The notes under the pieces were generated by a model that had not been told where the DNA came from, did no database searches, and worked only from the letters and a program-made list of their open reading frames with translations. Both the position numbers and the translations under genes were made by a program. A stretch of 43,634 nt of DNA from an uncultured Verrucomicrobiota bacterium (GTDB lineage Bacteria > Verrucomicrobiota > Verrucomicrobiia > Opitutales > Opitutaceae): the NCBI GenBank assembly GCA_903904685.1, contig CAIVDS010000070.1, positions 1 through 43,634 of the forward strand. The letters run 5' to 3'. This document shows positions 32,530 through 42,170 of this stretch, piece by piece (positions within the stretch are counted from its first letter, which is position 1; each line of letters begins with the position of its first letter).

Positions 32530-34545
32530 TCAGGCCGGCGAAGGGGCCGGAGCGCCGCCCAAACCTTCGGCGACATCATTGCCGGCTGGTTTTTTGACGG
32601 ATTTTTCGTCAACCTTGGGCAACGCGGGGGGGAGTTCGCGAACCACCGGTGAACGGAGTTCGCCATGCTGCAAAATCTCCAACACATGCTTGCCCTCGAT
32701 GGTCTCGTGTTCGAGCAGCGCGGCGGCGACCGTATCGAGCGACGTGCGGTGCTCCTTGAGAATCTCGGTGGCGCGCTTGTATTGCTCGTCCACGATACGG
32801 AAGACCTCGGCGTCGATCTTGCGGGCGGTTTCCTCCGAATAAGGCTGGCTGCGGGTGATCTCGCGACCCAGGAAAACGGTGTCGTTACTTTCGCCGTAAG
32901 CGACCATGCCGAGCGGACTCATGCCCCAATCGCACACCATGTGACGGGCGATTTTGGTGACCTGCCGGATGTCGCCCGATGCGCCGTTGGAGATGTCATG
33001 CAACACCAACTCCTCGGCGATGCGCCCTGCACAGCCGATGGCGATGCGGATTTCGAGGCGCTTTTTCTCCTGCGTGAGAATTTCCTTGCTCGGAATATAC
33101 AATGTGCTGCCCAAGCAGCCGCCGCGCGGAATGATCGTGACCTTATGCACGGGCAGGAGGCCGTCATCGAGCATGGCAGTCACGAGCGCATGGCCGGCTT
33201 CGTGGTAGGCGGTAAGTTTTTTCTCGCCGTCATCCATCACGCGGCGGCGTTCGCGACCGAACTGCACTTTTTCGCGCGCATCATCGACGTCGATCATCTC
33301 GACCTTCTTTTTGTTGCGCCGCGCCGCAAGCAGGGCGGATTCGTTGAGAAGGTTGGCCAGATCGGCGCCGGACAAGCCGGGCGTGCCGCGGGCGATGACG
33401 TTGAGATTCACGTCCTCGGCCAAAGTAATCTTGCGAGCGTGAACACGGAGAATCTGCTCGCGGCCGACGATGTCGGGCAGATCCACGTAAACCTGGCGAT
33501 CGAAACGACCCGGACGCAGCAACGCCTGATCGAGCACGTCGGGACGGTTGGTCGCGGCGATGATGATGACGCCCTCGGTGGTGTCAAAGCCGTCCATCTC
33601 GACGAGCATGGAGTTCAGCGTCTGTTCGCGTTCGTCGTTACCGCCGCCCAAGCCGGCACCGCGCTGGCGGCCGACGGCGTCAATCTCGTCAATGAAGATG
33701 ATGCAGGGCGCGTTCTTGCGGCCTTGCTCAAACATGTCGCGCACGCGGCTAGCGCCGACGCCGACAAACATCTCAACGAAGTCGGAACCGGAAATGCTGA
33801 AAAACGGCACATCGGCTTCGCCGGCCACTGCCTTGGCGAGAAGGGTTTTACCCGTGCCGGGAGGCCCGACGAGCAGAAGGCCCTTGGGAATCTTGCCGCC
33901 CATTTTCTGAAATTTCTTCGGGTCCTTTAGAAACTCGACGACCTCGGCGATCTCCTCCTTGGCCTCGTCGCAGCCGGCGACCTCGGAAAAGGTAACCTTG
34001 TCACGGTCGCGGGACAGCAGCTTGGCCTTGCTCTTGCCAAAGTTCAGCGCGCCTTTCCCGGCCTGGCGGAGCTGGCGCACAAACAAGAAATAGAGCAGGC
34101 CGATCACGAGGACGATCGGGAGAACCTGGGCGGCGATGTCGCGCCAGACGTTGGAAATGGGCGGCTCGTCGAAGACCTTGGTCTTTTGGAGACGTTCGAG
34201 ATTGCCCGGAGTAAGACTACCTGCGGCGATGAATTGCGCGGTCTTGACCGAGTCGGCCTCCAACGTGACATCCTTGACGACTTTGCCGGTGATGATCGCG
34301 CCATCGCGCCCGTAGCGACCATCGTAATTTATCACCCCCGACTCTACTTTGCCGGCATCGGCCAGTTCGATGACCTGTTGAATCTTCAGCTTGGCTATGG
34401 GGACGGCGTTGCGCGGACTCAAATACAACAGAGCCACCACGGCACCAAAGATGGCGATCCATATCAGGACTACCTTCAGCGGAAAACGATCCGGCGGGAG
34501 GTTCTTTAACGGGCGACGCTTGCTGTCGTTTTTAAAATCGGACAT
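32530..34545 (-). CDS. ftsH: ATP-dependent zinc metalloprotease FtsH
   Basis: FtsH is the membrane-anchored AAA+ protease that degrades misfolded membrane proteins and regulatory proteins. The 671-residue protein has two membrane helices (about 24-41 and 140-160) flanking a periplasmic domain. The AAA module has Walker A GPPGTGKT near residue 220, Walker [16 protein letters not shown], and the second region of homology [20 protein letters not shown]. The zinc site is HEAGH near residue 446, with the third ligand downstream in [14 protein letters not shown]. The central pore loop FVEMFVGVG is present. The C-terminal 40 residues are proline- and alanine-rich, as usual. It follows tilS by 63 bp, a common bacterial pairing. 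Confidence 0.97.
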   Translation of the reverse strand: MSDFKNDSKRRPLKNLPPDRFPLKVVLIWIAIFGAVVALLYLSPRNAVPIAKLKIQQVIELADAGKVESGVINYDGRYGRDGAIITGKVVKDVTLEADSVKTAQFIAAGSLTPGNLERLQKTKVFDEPPISNVWRDIAAQVLPIVLVIGLLYFLFVRQLRQAGKGALNFGKSKAKLLSRDRDKVTFSEVAGCDEAKEEIAEVVEFLKDPKKFQKMGGKIPKGLLLVGPPGTGKTLLAKAVAGEADVPFFSISGSDFVEMFVGVGASRVRDMFEQGRKNAPCIIFIDEIDAVGRQRGAGLGGGNDEREQTLNSMLVEMDGFDTTEGVIIIAATNRPDVLDQALLRPGRFDRQVYVDLPDIVGREQILRVHARKITLAEDVNLNVIARGTPGLSGADLANLLNESALLAARRNKKKVEMIDVDDAREKVQFGRERRRVMDDGEKKLTAYHEAGHALVTAMLDDGLLPVHKVTIIPRGGCLGSTLYIPSKEILTQEKKRLEIRIAIGCAGRIAEELVLHDISNGASGDIRQVTKIARHMVCDWGMSPLGMVAYGESNDTVFLGREITRSQPYSEETARKIDAEVFRIVDEQYKRATEILKEHRTSLDTVAAALLEHETIEGKHVLEILQHGELRSPVVRELPPALPKVDEKSVKKPAGNDVAEGLGGAPAPSPA

Positions 34546-34564
34546 TACAATAGGGACTTGCCAA

Positions 34565-34579
34565 GAACCGTGGTGGTTC
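34565..34579. other. Small hairpin in the ftsH leader
   Basis: GAACC (34565-34569) and GGTTC (34575-34579) form a 5-bp stem with loop GTGGT. It lies in the 63-bp gap between tilS and ftsH, 19 bp upstream of the ftsH ATG. No T tract follows, so it is not a terminator. It may shape the ftsH leader RNA, or be chance. Confidence 0.25.
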
Positions 34580-34608
34580 CCGTCTATATGTCAATTAAGC
34601 GGGACTGG

Positions 34609-35664
34609 TTATTTCCTTTGCCGTGAAGAATGACCGCGAGGTGTCTTCTCAAAAAATAACGCGCCCTTGCGAATGACGGCGAAGCCGCTCCGGCCCAAGC
34701 TGAAGCGTTTCACAGCCCCCTGCTCCACCGCCACCAGCAAGAGCTCGAAACCCTGACGCGATAAATCACCGGTATCTGCCTGCGCCCCGAGCCAGCGATG
34801 CAACGCCCGCCGTACAACCGCACGCGGTTTCCCCGCCAACACCCGCACATCCAGCCGTCCGGAGCGGTCCAGCGGAGCGAGTCTGTCAACCCACGCCTCC
34901 AGCGCTGAGTCATCCTCCTCAAGTCGTTCGCGGGACAAGGCCGCTCCGGCAAGCGCGTCACGTTCTCCGGACGCCACCAGCCAACCGGGGAGAACCACAC
35001 GACGAATACGGTTACGAAAATAATCACCGGTTTCATTGCTCGCATCCTCGCGCCAAACCGCACCGACCGACTGAAGTGCCGCGACGATCTCCGTTTTTTT
35101 CAACGTGAGCAGCGGGCGCAGGTGCACACGCCGCGCTGACATCGCCTGCAACGGGCGCGGGGCAGCCAGACCAGCGGTGCCGCTGCCGCGTGCGAACCGC
35201 ATCAAAGCCGTCTCGGCGATATCGTCCTGCTGATGCCCGAACCAGAGTGCTGCGATCCGTCGCTGCGGAAGCACCCGCTCGAAAAATGCGAACCGGGCCG
35301 CGCGCGCCTCGGCCTCGCTGGCCCGCTTGGTTGCGCCAGCCCATGACTCGGTAATGAAATCGATCCCGAGGGCGACGCACACCCGTCGGCAAAATGCCAC
35401 GTCACCCACAGACTCACGTCCGCGCAACCGATGGTTGAAATGCACCACCAGCAACCGGTCGCGCCGCTCGGGCCAGTGCGCCCACAGCAACAGCAGCAAA
35501 GCGAGCGAGTCGGCTCCACCGGAGAACGCCACCGCCCATGACCGCCGCACGGCTGAGGCATCAGATGTCCACTGCACGACCGCAGGATGCAGCCGCTCCT
35601 TCGACACGACCGCCGCCAAGCGCAGTGCAACCTCGGGCCAGTTGGGTTGCGGATGGCGTTTCAT
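34609..35664 (-). CDS. tilS: tRNA(Ile)-lysidine synthase
   Basis: TilS attaches lysine to cytidine 34 of tRNA-Ile(CAU), changing its codon and amino-acid identity. It is essential in most bacteria. The 351-residue protein has the PP-loop motif AVAFSGGADSLALLLLL near residue 45, then LLVVHFNHRLRGRES near 72, and the GHQQDDIAETALMRFARGSG block near 140 that matches the family GHHADDQAET sequence. The REDASNETGDYFRNRIR segment near 205 is also typical. The C-terminal domain is shorter than in E. coli TilS (432 residues). It is followed 63 bp later by ftsH and preceded 30 bp upstream by the SGNH-like gene, so all are probably co-transcribed. Confidence 0.95.
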   Translation of the reverse strand: MKRHPQPNWPEVALRLAAVVSKERLHPAVVQWTSDASAVRRSWAVAFSGGADSLALLLLLWAHWPERRDRLLVVHFNHRLRGRESVGDVAFCRRVCVALGIDFITESWAGATKRASEAEARAARFAFFERVLPQRRIAALWFGHQQDDIAETALMRFARGSGTAGLAAPRPLQAMSARRVHLRPLLTLKKTEIVAALQSVGAVWREDASNETGDYFRNRIRRVVLPGWLVASGERDALAGAALSRERLEEDDSALEAWVDRLAPLDRSGRLDVRVLAGKPRAVVRRALHRWLGAQADTGDLSRQGFELLLVAVEQGAVKRFSLGRSGFAVIRKGALFFEKTPRGHSSRQRK

Positions 35665-35694
35665 GACGGAAAAAGAATAACGAACAATTCAACT

Positions 35695-36522
35695 TTAACC
35701 CGACCCGAACAACCGGGGGAACTTCCCGACTTCTTTGGCCACACGCCGACAGCGGCGCTTGAGAACATCCCACACCACCGCAAGACCACCGAGACGCTTA
35801 ATGCGTTGAGCAGGGATGCCGAGCTCCGGGCAGATCACGCGCAAATTCGTCAAGGTGCCGGGCATGGCCCGCTGCGAAAGATGAATACTGTCCCAAAAAT
35901 ACCACCGGATCGTCTTCCCCCGCCCATCGACAAGATGCGGAAAGTTTTCCAAAAAACGCGCGCCACAGCCCGCGCAACGCCGGCGGGCACCCTCGTTGAA
36001 AAGCCGGGACGCGCGGTTGCGTTCACGCAAGCTTCCCGTGGTCACATAATTGTCCTCATCACCGGGGACCGTCCCCTTCGTGCCCACACGAGACGGCACC
36101 ACGTTGTAAACGATCACCTGAAAGCCGCGGCCAACGACTTCCTTCACAGCCTTGAAATATTCATCGAGACACAGCTCGACAATGGCCTCGATCGGCAGCC
36201 CTTTGATCTGCGACTGCTTTACCAAGTGGGCACGGCAGTCGATCTCGCCAAAAGACAGCAGCACACACGCACCATGAGGAACCTTGCTGTCGAGCACTTC
36301 AAAAAGACGTTCACGTCCACGGGTTCGCGTGCCGCTACGAGAAAGGCTGTAGGCCAGCGAACTTCCGATGTGGTAGGTTTGAAACCAAGGGAGCCGGTCG
36401 TCCGGCTCGTCCGGCCATGCCGCATGAATCGTATCCTGCCCGCTGAAAAAGCAGACGTGACTATCGCCAATGCAATGGACGACCGGCGGTGAACCGAGAG
36501 TGGTTGCCAAGATTGGCGCCAT
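35695..36522 (-). CDS. SGNH/GDSL-hydrolase-like protein of unknown substrate
   Basis: The 275-residue protein has the block arrangement of SGNH hydrolases: HCIGDSHVCFF near residue 16 (the GDSH serine block), LLSFGEIDCRAHLV near 88 (the glycine/asparagine region, here GEID), and DSIHLSQRA near 205 (Asp-x-x-His). Similar GDSH...GEIDCR...D-x-I-H proteins occur beside polysaccharide genes and may add or remove acyl groups on glycans. No signal peptide is seen. The C-terminus is strongly basic (KRRCRRVAKEVGK). It sits between serS (15 bp upstream) and tilS (30 bp downstream), an unusual insertion in a translation gene run. The function is inferred from motifs only. Confidence 0.72.
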   Translation of the reverse strand: MAPILATTLGSPPVVHCIGDSHVCFFSGQDTIHAAWPDEPDDRLPWFQTYHIGSSLAYSLSRSGTRTRGRERLFEVLDSKVPHGACVLLSFGEIDCRAHLVKQSQIKGLPIEAIVELCLDEYFKAVKEVVGRGFQVIVYNVVPSRVGTKGTVPGDEDNYVTTGSLRERNRASRLFNEGARRRCAGCGARFLENFPHLVDGRGKTIRWYFWDSIHLSQRAMPGTLTNLRVICPELGIPAQRIKRLGGLAVVWDVLKRRCRRVAKEVGKFPRLFGSG

Positions 36523-36537
36523 GATCAGAAAATCCCG

Positions 36538-37806
36538 TCAGGCAAAACTGAGATATTCCTTGCCAAAATACGGCACGAGCGCAGCTGGGATTTTCACCCG
36601 ACCATCGGCCTGAAGGTTGTTCTCTAAAAGGGCGGCCAGCACGCGCGGCACGGCAAGACCGGAGCCGTTGATGGTGTGAACCAACTCGGGCTTGCCGTCT
36701 TTGCCCCGAAAACGAATCTGCGCGCGACGTGACTGGAACGTCTCGAAGTTCGAGCAGCTCGACACCTCCAGCCAGCGTTTCTGCCCGGCCGACCAAACCT
36801 CGAGGTCATATTTCTTCGATTGGGCGAAACCGAGATCGCCGCCACACATGAGAAGCACGCGATAGGGTAATTCGAGCTTGCGCAGCAGGCTTTCGGCGTC
36901 GCCCCGGAGCTTATCGAGCTCGTCGTAGCTGGTCGCGGGATGAACCCACTTGAGCAGCTCGACCTTGTCGAATTGATGGAGGCGATTGAGCCCGCGCACG
37001 TCCTTGCCGTAGCTGCCCGCCTCGCGGCGGAAACACGGCGTGTAGGCGCAACGATAAACCGGCAAAAGTTCCTCGTCGATGATCTCGTCGCGGAAGAAAT
37101 TTGTGAGCGGCACCTCGGCGGTCGGTACGGCATAGAAACCGTCCACCGGCGACTCATACATCTGCCCCTCCTTGTCGGGCAACTGGCCGGTCGCAGTGGC
37201 GCTGGCAGCGTTGACGAAGATGGGCGGGTTGACCTCGACGTAGCCCGCCTTGCCATTTTCATCCAAAAAGAAATGGAGCAGCGCTCGCACGAGCCTCGCG
37301 GCATCACCGACGTAAAACGGGAAACCGGCGCCGGTGACCTTGGAACCCCGCGCGAAATCGAAAAGTTTCTCGAAGCCGGGGATTTCCCAATGCGGCGCGG
37401 CATGCGGCGAGAGACCGTTCACGTCGCCATGCGCGGCGAACACGACGTTATCCTCGGGCGTGCGTCCCTCGGGAACGCTGACGTGCGGGATGTTGGGCAG
37501 CGTCATCATGGCCTGCTTCAACCGGTCCTCGATCTCCTTCAGGATGATTTCATCCTCTTTGACCTGGGCCGAGACCGCCTTCATCTCCTGAACTTTGGCG
37601 ATAAATTCGGGTGATCCCTTAGGTAGCTTGGCCATCTCGGCGTTGGCCGCCTTCTGCGTTCCGCGCAGGCCTTCGACCTGCTGAAGCTTAACGCGCCACG
37701 TCTCATCCAAAGCGAGAATCGCATCGAGGTCGACAATGAGGTGTTTTTTAACGAGGGCCGCCCGAACGATGCCGAGCGATTCACGAAGGAGTTTGGGATC
37801 AAGCAT
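36538..37806 (-). CDS. serS: Seryl-tRNA synthetase
   Basis: SerS charges tRNA-Ser with serine. The 422-residue protein has the N-terminal helical arm that holds the tRNA (MLDPKLLRESLGIVRAALVK to about residue 105; LRGTQKAANAEMAKLPKGSP is the usual hairpin). The class II core has TAEVPLTNFFRDEIIDEELL near residue 225, motif 2 FRREAGSYGKDVRGLNRLHQ then FDKVEL near 260, and motif 3 NGSGLAVPRVLAALLENN near 385. The frame stays open upstream to 37932, but MLDPKLLRE is the family start. It heads the serS-SGNH-tilS-ftsH run. A candidate promoter lies at 37858-37887. Confidence 0.97.
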   Translation of the reverse strand: MLDPKLLRESLGIVRAALVKKHLIVDLDAILALDETWRVKLQQVEGLRGTQKAANAEMAKLPKGSPEFIAKVQEMKAVSAQVKEDEIILKEIEDRLKQAMMTLPNIPHVSVPEGRTPEDNVVFAAHGDVNGLSPHAAPHWEIPGFEKLFDFARGSKVTGAGFPFYVGDAARLVRALLHFFLDENGKAGYVEVNPPIFVNAASATATGQLPDKEGQMYESPVDGFYAVPTAEVPLTNFFRDEIIDEELLPVYRCAYTPCFRREAGSYGKDVRGLNRLHQFDKVELLKWVHPATSYDELDKLRGDAESLLRKLELPYRVLLMCGGDLGFAQSKKYDLEVWSAGQKRWLEVSSCSNFETFQSRRAQIRFRGKDGKPELVHTINGSGLAVPRVLAALLENNLQADGRVKIPAALVPYFGKEYLSFA

Positions 37807-37857
37807 GAGAAAGATAATAGTGTTGTAGCTCGCCGCAGCGCTTCGCAAGAGGTAAGA

Positions 37858-37887
37858 AACATATCGCATCACACCCTGCACCGGCAA
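37858..37887 (-). promoter_or_regulatory. Candidate sigma-70-type promoter for serS
   Basis: On the minus strand, TTGCCG (37887-37882) and TATGTT (37863-37858) are separated by 18 bp. Each matches four of six bases of the -35 and -10 consensus. A start about 7 bp downstream would give a leader of roughly 45 nt before the serS ATG. It lies in the divergent gap between serS and the ABC exporter. The match is only moderate. Confidence 0.35.
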
Positions 37888-37943
37888 AATTAGGGTGGCA
37901 TTACCCATTGAATTGAGCCCATCTCTGACCACTCATAGGGAGT

Positions 37944-39848
37944 GTGTCCCACCGCGCACACTCCATGCCTCCGACCACCATGCCCACCACCTCAACCAAC
38001 ACCGGCCACTCCAAGCGCGGTGACACCGCGCTTGGACGTATCCGTCGCCTGCTGCCCCACCTGAAACCGGCCCGGTGGGATATCCTCGGAGGGCTGCTTG
38101 CGGGCGTCGTTTATTCCATCAGCAGCGGTGTAGGACTGCCGGTCATGTTCAAAACCACCATGCCGATTTTTTTCGGCAAACCCGAGGATGCCTCACCCAT
38201 CGTGGTCCACTGGTCCAAGGTCTTCTTTGGGGCGCACTACGCCGACAAACTTCTCCTCGTGGCCTGCCTGGGTATGCCGCTCATTTTTGCCATCCGCGGG
38301 TTCGCATCCTTCCTCAATAAATACCTCATCACGCGTGGTGGTTATATCATCTTGGAGAGCCTGCGTCTGGCAGTTTTCGACCGCCTGCAACAACTGCCTC
38401 TCGCCTTTTACCAAAGGCACAAATCCGGCGACCTCCAAACCCGTCTCATGGCCGACACCCAAGGGCTCAACGGCGTCATCACCCAGGTCAGCACCGAAAT
38501 CGTCAAGCAACCCCTCACGCTCGTCGCCTCTGTCGGCACCTTGCTCTACCTCGCCTTCACCGAGCGCAGCGCGCTTTTCGCCATCATCGCCTTGATCAGC
38601 GTGCCCCTGTGCGTCTTTCCCATCCGCATGGCCTCCCGTCGTATCAAAAAACGCGTTCGAGCAGTGGCCGAGCACAACGGCGAACTGGCCTCGATCACCA
38701 CCGAGACGCTCCAATCTCCCGCCGAAATCCAAGCTTACAATCTCCAGTCGAGGCAACGCAACCGCTTCAGCCTGCTCACCCGTGAGATTTTCCGCCTGTC
38801 CATAAAGACGGTCAAATACGACGCGGCGACCAGTCCGGTCATCGAGTTCATTTCCGTGCTGGGTTTTGCCATCGCGCTCTATGTCAGCGTGGGCAACGGG
38901 ATGACTTTCGGCACCTTCAGCGCGCTTGGGCTGGCACTCTACCTCTGCTACGAACCGATCAAAAAACTCAGCGGCCTCAGCAACGCGTTGAAATACGGCG
39001 AAGTCTGCCTGGAGCGCCTCGAAGCCGTGCTCATGGCCCCCGACACCGTGCCCGACCCGGTATCACCCGTTCCACTGCCACCCGCCGCTCCCAGCATCCG
39101 TTTCGACCGGGTGTCCTTCACCTACGACACCGTAGAAACCTCCGCCCAGCGCCAAGCCGCCCTCTGTGGCGTATCCCTGACGATTCGTCCAGGAGAGACC
39201 GTGGCGTTGGTCGGCCCGAGTGGCGCAGGCAAATCGACCTTCGCCGCGCTCATTCCCCGGTTTTACGACCCCACCGTCGGCACGATCACCTTCAACGGCG
39301 TCGATCTGCGGGCCACCACCAAGAAAGAGCTGCGCGACCGCATCGCGCTCGTCTCGCAAACCCCGGTCCTGTTCAACGCAACCCTCGCCGACAACATCCG
39401 CGCCGGCCGCCTCGATGCGAGCGATGCCGAGGTGCAAGCCGCCGCCGAACGCGCACACCTGGGAGCTTTCATCGCGACGCTCCCACAAGGCCTGCAAACC
39501 CCCATGGGCGAACGCGGCTCCAGCCTCTCCGGCGGCCAGCGCCAGCGCGTAGCCATGGCCCGCGCCTTTCTGAAGGATGCGCCCATCCTCATCCTCGACG
39601 AAGCCACCAGCGCCTTGGATAGCGAAAGCGAAGCCTCCATCCAAGCCACGCTACAGGAACTTGCCCGTGGTCGCACCACGCTCATGATCGCTCACCGCTT
39701 CAGCTCAATCTGCCACGCAACGCGCATTTTGGTTTTCGACGCTGGCCGGATCGTCGCCGATGGTCCTCACTCCGAAATCTACACGGGCAACGCGCTCTAC
39801 CGTTCACTTTACGACCGCCAGAACCAGTCTGACACTAGCGCATCATAA
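37944..39848 (+). CDS. ABC exporter with fused membrane and ATPase domains (MsbA-like)
   Basis: The 634-residue protein is a half-transporter of the lipid-exporter type. The membrane domain (about residues 45-345) has six helices and the cytoplasmic coupling block LPLAFYQRHKSGDLQTRLMA. The ATPase domain (about 375-620) has Walker A VGPSGAGKSTFAALI, Q-loop ALVSQTPVLFN, signature LSGGQRQRVAMARAF, Walker B ILILDEATSALDSES and switch AHRFSSI. The start is uncertain: GTG 37944, ATG 37965 and ATG 37980 are possible, and the first 25 residues are low in structure. The gene is divergent from serS and precedes the glycosyltransferase locus by 320 bp, so a glycolipid or polysaccharide precursor is a reasonable cargo guess. 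Confidence 0.93.
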   Translation: MSHRAHSMPPTTMPTTSTNTGHSKRGDTALGRIRRLLPHLKPARWDILGGLLAGVVYSISSGVGLPVMFKTTMPIFFGKPEDASPIVVHWSKVFFGAHYADKLLLVACLGMPLIFAIRGFASFLNKYLITRGGYIILESLRLAVFDRLQQLPLAFYQRHKSGDLQTRLMADTQGLNGVITQVSTEIVKQPLTLVASVGTLLYLAFTERSALFAIIALISVPLCVFPIRMASRRIKKRVRAVAEHNGELASITTETLQSPAEIQAYNLQSRQRNRFSLLTREIFRLSIKTVKYDAATSPVIEFISVLGFAIALYVSVGNGMTFGTFSALGLALYLCYEPIKKLSGLSNALKYGEVCLERLEAVLMAPDTVPDPVSPVPLPPAAPSIRFDRVSFTYDTVETSAQRQAALCGVSLTIRPGETVALVGPSGAGKSTFAALIPRFYDPTVGTITFNGVDLRATTKKELRDRIALVSQTPVLFNATLADNIRAGRLDASDAEVQAAAERAHLGAFIATLPQGLQTPMGERGSSLSGGQRQRVAMARAFLKDAPILILDEATSALDSESEASIQATLQELARGRTTLMIAHRFSSICHATRILVFDAGRIVADGPHSEIYTGNALYRSLYDRQNQSDTSAS

Positions 39849-40167
39849 CGCCAACAGCCCTCTGTGCGCTTACAGCATGTCGTCCCCTTCTTTCAACTCG
39901 AACATCATAGATACAGCGGAACTCGCATCAAACTTCTATGCACTACAATAGCCCTGCTAATGAAATCCCCAAATTATATCGAAACTGCGGCCATCAGTTA
40001 AACATGATCCTTGCCAGAACACGCCAACCAACCCTGCCTTTGGATTGAATCCTATGTCTGCTTTTCTAGAAAACACCCTGCGTCCCATACTCGCCGCATT
40101 GATCGTTGCTCCGTAAAGCAGGCGTCTTAATAGTTTCGAACGAGTCGCCACATCCCTGGCTCTAATA
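39849..40167. other. 319-bp intergenic stretch, no gene seen
   Basis: This gap between the ABC exporter and the first glycosyltransferase contains no credible reading frame on either strand, no hairpin with a T tract and no RNA gene that I can recognise. It is more AT-rich than the flanking genes (for example around 39950-39980) and probably carries the promoter of the glycosyltransferase run. I could not find a convincing -35/-10 pair. It also marks the border to lower-GC DNA. Confidence 0.5.
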
Positions 40168-41028
40168 ATGTCCTCGGCACACCCTCGACCCGCCCTGCAC
40201 GTAGACGGTGTTCTGGTGATCAACCTTATCCACCGCCCGGAGCGACTGGAGCACTTCCGTGCAAACGCCGACGCGCAAGCTTGCCTTCGACATTGGGAGC
40301 GCCTTCCGGCAGTGAATGGCCAACTCCTTTCAGGCTATGGCCAGCCCCCATGGTTTCGCCATGGCAACCGAGACAAATCGTGGGGCGGTCGGGCCGGTTG
40401 CGCTCTTTCGCACCGTAACGCAATCTCCATCGCCCGTGAGCGCGGTTGGCGCAGCGTCTTGATCTTCGAGGACGACGTGATCTTGGGCCCCGACTTCGAT
40501 CATGAGCTGCAAACCCTCCTCTCGACTTTGGAAACAAGTGCCCAAGGATGGCACGCCTGCTTTCTAGGTGTTTCCCAACCCGTCGGCCCCGGCCATCCCC
40601 TTGCATCCCTGGGGGCGACTCAGCAACTGTTTCAAATCCAAGGCTGCCTCGGAGCCTTCGCCTACATCCTAAAAGCCGAGTTGTATGACTGGGCTCTGGC
40701 CCGGCTTCCAAATGAAACCAATATCTGGCCTTGGCTGGCCCGCCACCGCGCCATTGATCGCTGGTATGCGCGCAATCTTTCGCCTAATTTCAAAATCACC
40801 GCAGTTTCGCCCAGCCTCGTCGGCCACTACACCAGCTTTTCGGACATCGGCCAGCGGGCCGGAGCCGTCATTAGCAAAGACGGCGCGGAAGCGGACCACA
40901 GTCAACCCATCATCGGACGCCATTCTGCGATATGTGGACTCAGCCGTCGCACCTTCCAACTCTATTTCCTCCTCGCAGATCAAGCCAACCGCCTTCGTGC
41001 CTGGCACAAACGTCGCAAAGGGTTTTGA
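40168..41028 (+). CDS. Glycosyltransferase family 25 (LPS biosynthesis type)
   Basis: The 286-residue protein is a GT25 enzyme, the family of LPS galactosyltransferases such as Lex2B and LpsA. It shows VINLIHRPERLEHFRANADA at the N-terminus, GRAGCALSHRNAISIARERG near residue 75, then WRSVLIFEDDVILGPDF with the E-D-D metal-binding motif. Near residue 160 is QIQGCLGAFAYILK, and DRWYARNLSPNFKITAVSPS near 195 is the usual later block. It works in the cytoplasm on lipid-linked sugars. The donor is probably a UDP-hexose, but this is a family inference. The GT10 gene follows 3 bp after its stop, so the two are co-transcribed. Confidence 0.9.
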   Translation: MSSAHPRPALHVDGVLVINLIHRPERLEHFRANADAQACLRHWERLPAVNGQLLSGYGQPPWFRHGNRDKSWGGRAGCALSHRNAISIARERGWRSVLIFEDDVILGPDFDHELQTLLSTLETSAQGWHACFLGVSQPVGPGHPLASLGATQQLFQIQGCLGAFAYILKAELYDWALARLPNETNIWPWLARHRAIDRWYARNLSPNFKITAVSPSLVGHYTSFSDIGQRAGAVISKDGAEADHSQPIIGRHSAICGLSRRTFQLYFLLADQANRLRAWHKRRKGF

Positions 41029-41031
41029 GCC

Positions 41032-42138
41032 ATGTCCAGCCCTATAGCTCAAACTACGGAAGTCAGCCGGCCACGGATTCGCGTCAAATTCCTTTCCAAG
41101 GCGCAGCCTGCAAACAAAGAATACGGAGTGTGGATCGGCCGGTTCCCGCAGGCGCACCCTAGTTGGGGTCGCTGTGATTTTATCTTTGACCAAGAATGCG
41201 ACCAATACGACTGGTTGGTCGTTTACGATGATCTGCCCCTGACGAACCCCGGCGGCAAACCCCTCTGGGAAGAACATCTGCGCTGCCCGCAAGCCCATAC
41301 TTTACTCCTGACGACTGAACCTTCTTCTATAAAAACCTACGGGGAAGGATTCTGCAAACAGTTCGGCTGGATTCTGACCAGCCAAGAGCCTTGGGCTTTA
41401 AGACATCCTCATCGTATCTATAGCCAAACCGGCCTTCTGTGGTTCTACGGCAATACCGGCATCCGTGGCAGCTATGATCAACTCGCCGCCCAAACCGAGC
41501 CTCCACTCAAGACATGCAGTATCTCCACTGTATGCTCCAACAAACAAATGCGGCACACACTACATCAGGCACGCTATGACTTTACTCAGGCATTAAAGCA
41601 AAAGTTCCCTGAGCTGGATATCTTCGGCCAAGGCGTCCGCCCGATCTCCGACAAGGCTGATGCCCTCGATGCCTATCGCTATCACATAGCTATCGAAAAC
41701 CATATATCCCCTCACCACTGGACGGAAAAACTTAGCGACCCGCTGCTCGCCTATTGTCTGCCTTTTTATCATGGTTGTCCCAATATGTCCGCCTACATCC
41801 CAGAGGAGAGCTTTATCGCCGTGGATATTTATAAATTTGGGGAAACTTGCGAACGGATCGCGAAGGCGATTCGCGACCAAGAATACACAAAACGCCTACC
41901 CTTCATCCGCGAAGCCCGTCGTCGTATTTTGAAAGATTATTCCACCTTCGGTCAACTCACTCGGCTGATTCAAGACCGTCACTCACCTGCTTCTCTCCAA
42001 GATGGGACTCACCGGTTGCTCAGCCGTCACGCTTGGCGACGTTGCCACCCGATCCTCAGTCTCGGTTCGATCTTCGAAAAAGGTGCCATTCAAGCATGGA
42101 ATCGGCTCACCTACCGCACATTTTCTCCTGATCGCTAG
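41032..42138 (+). CDS. Glycosyltransferase family 10 (alpha-1,3-fucosyltransferase-like)
   Basis: The 368-residue protein carries the C-terminal GT10 motif: YRYHIAIENHISPHHWTEKL followed by SDPLLAYCLPFYHGCPNMSA and YIPEESFIAVDIYKF, about residues 220-270. This block binds GDP-fucose in alpha-1,3/1,4-fucosyltransferases. The N-terminal half (acceptor domain) is divergent, with WLVVYDDLPL and LLTTEPSSIKTYG recognisable. It probably decorates a surface glycan with fucose or a related deoxysugar, but the donor is not proven. The base composition is clearly lower in GC than in the housekeeping genes. It lies 3 bp after the GT25 gene. Confidence 0.85.
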   Translation: MSSPIAQTTEVSRPRIRVKFLSKAQPANKEYGVWIGRFPQAHPSWGRCDFIFDQECDQYDWLVVYDDLPLTNPGGKPLWEEHLRCPQAHTLLLTTEPSSIKTYGEGFCKQFGWILTSQEPWALRHPHRIYSQTGLLWFYGNTGIRGSYDQLAAQTEPPLKTCSISTVCSNKQMRHTLHQARYDFTQALKQKFPELDIFGQGVRPISDKADALDAYRYHIAIENHISPHHWTEKLSDPLLAYCLPFYHGCPNMSAYIPEESFIAVDIYKFGETCERIAKAIRDQEYTKRLPFIREARRRILKDYSTFGQLTRLIQDRHSPASLQDGTHRLLSRHAWRRCHPILSLGSIFEKGAIQAWNRLTYRTFSPDR

Positions 42139-42170
42139 AGTCCCGCTACGTTACTCGCATCATCATCACG

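Noticed and set aside
32665-33930. 421-codon plus-strand frame inside ftsH
   Set aside because: It is antisense to the unmistakable ftsH gene and contains only shadow sequence.
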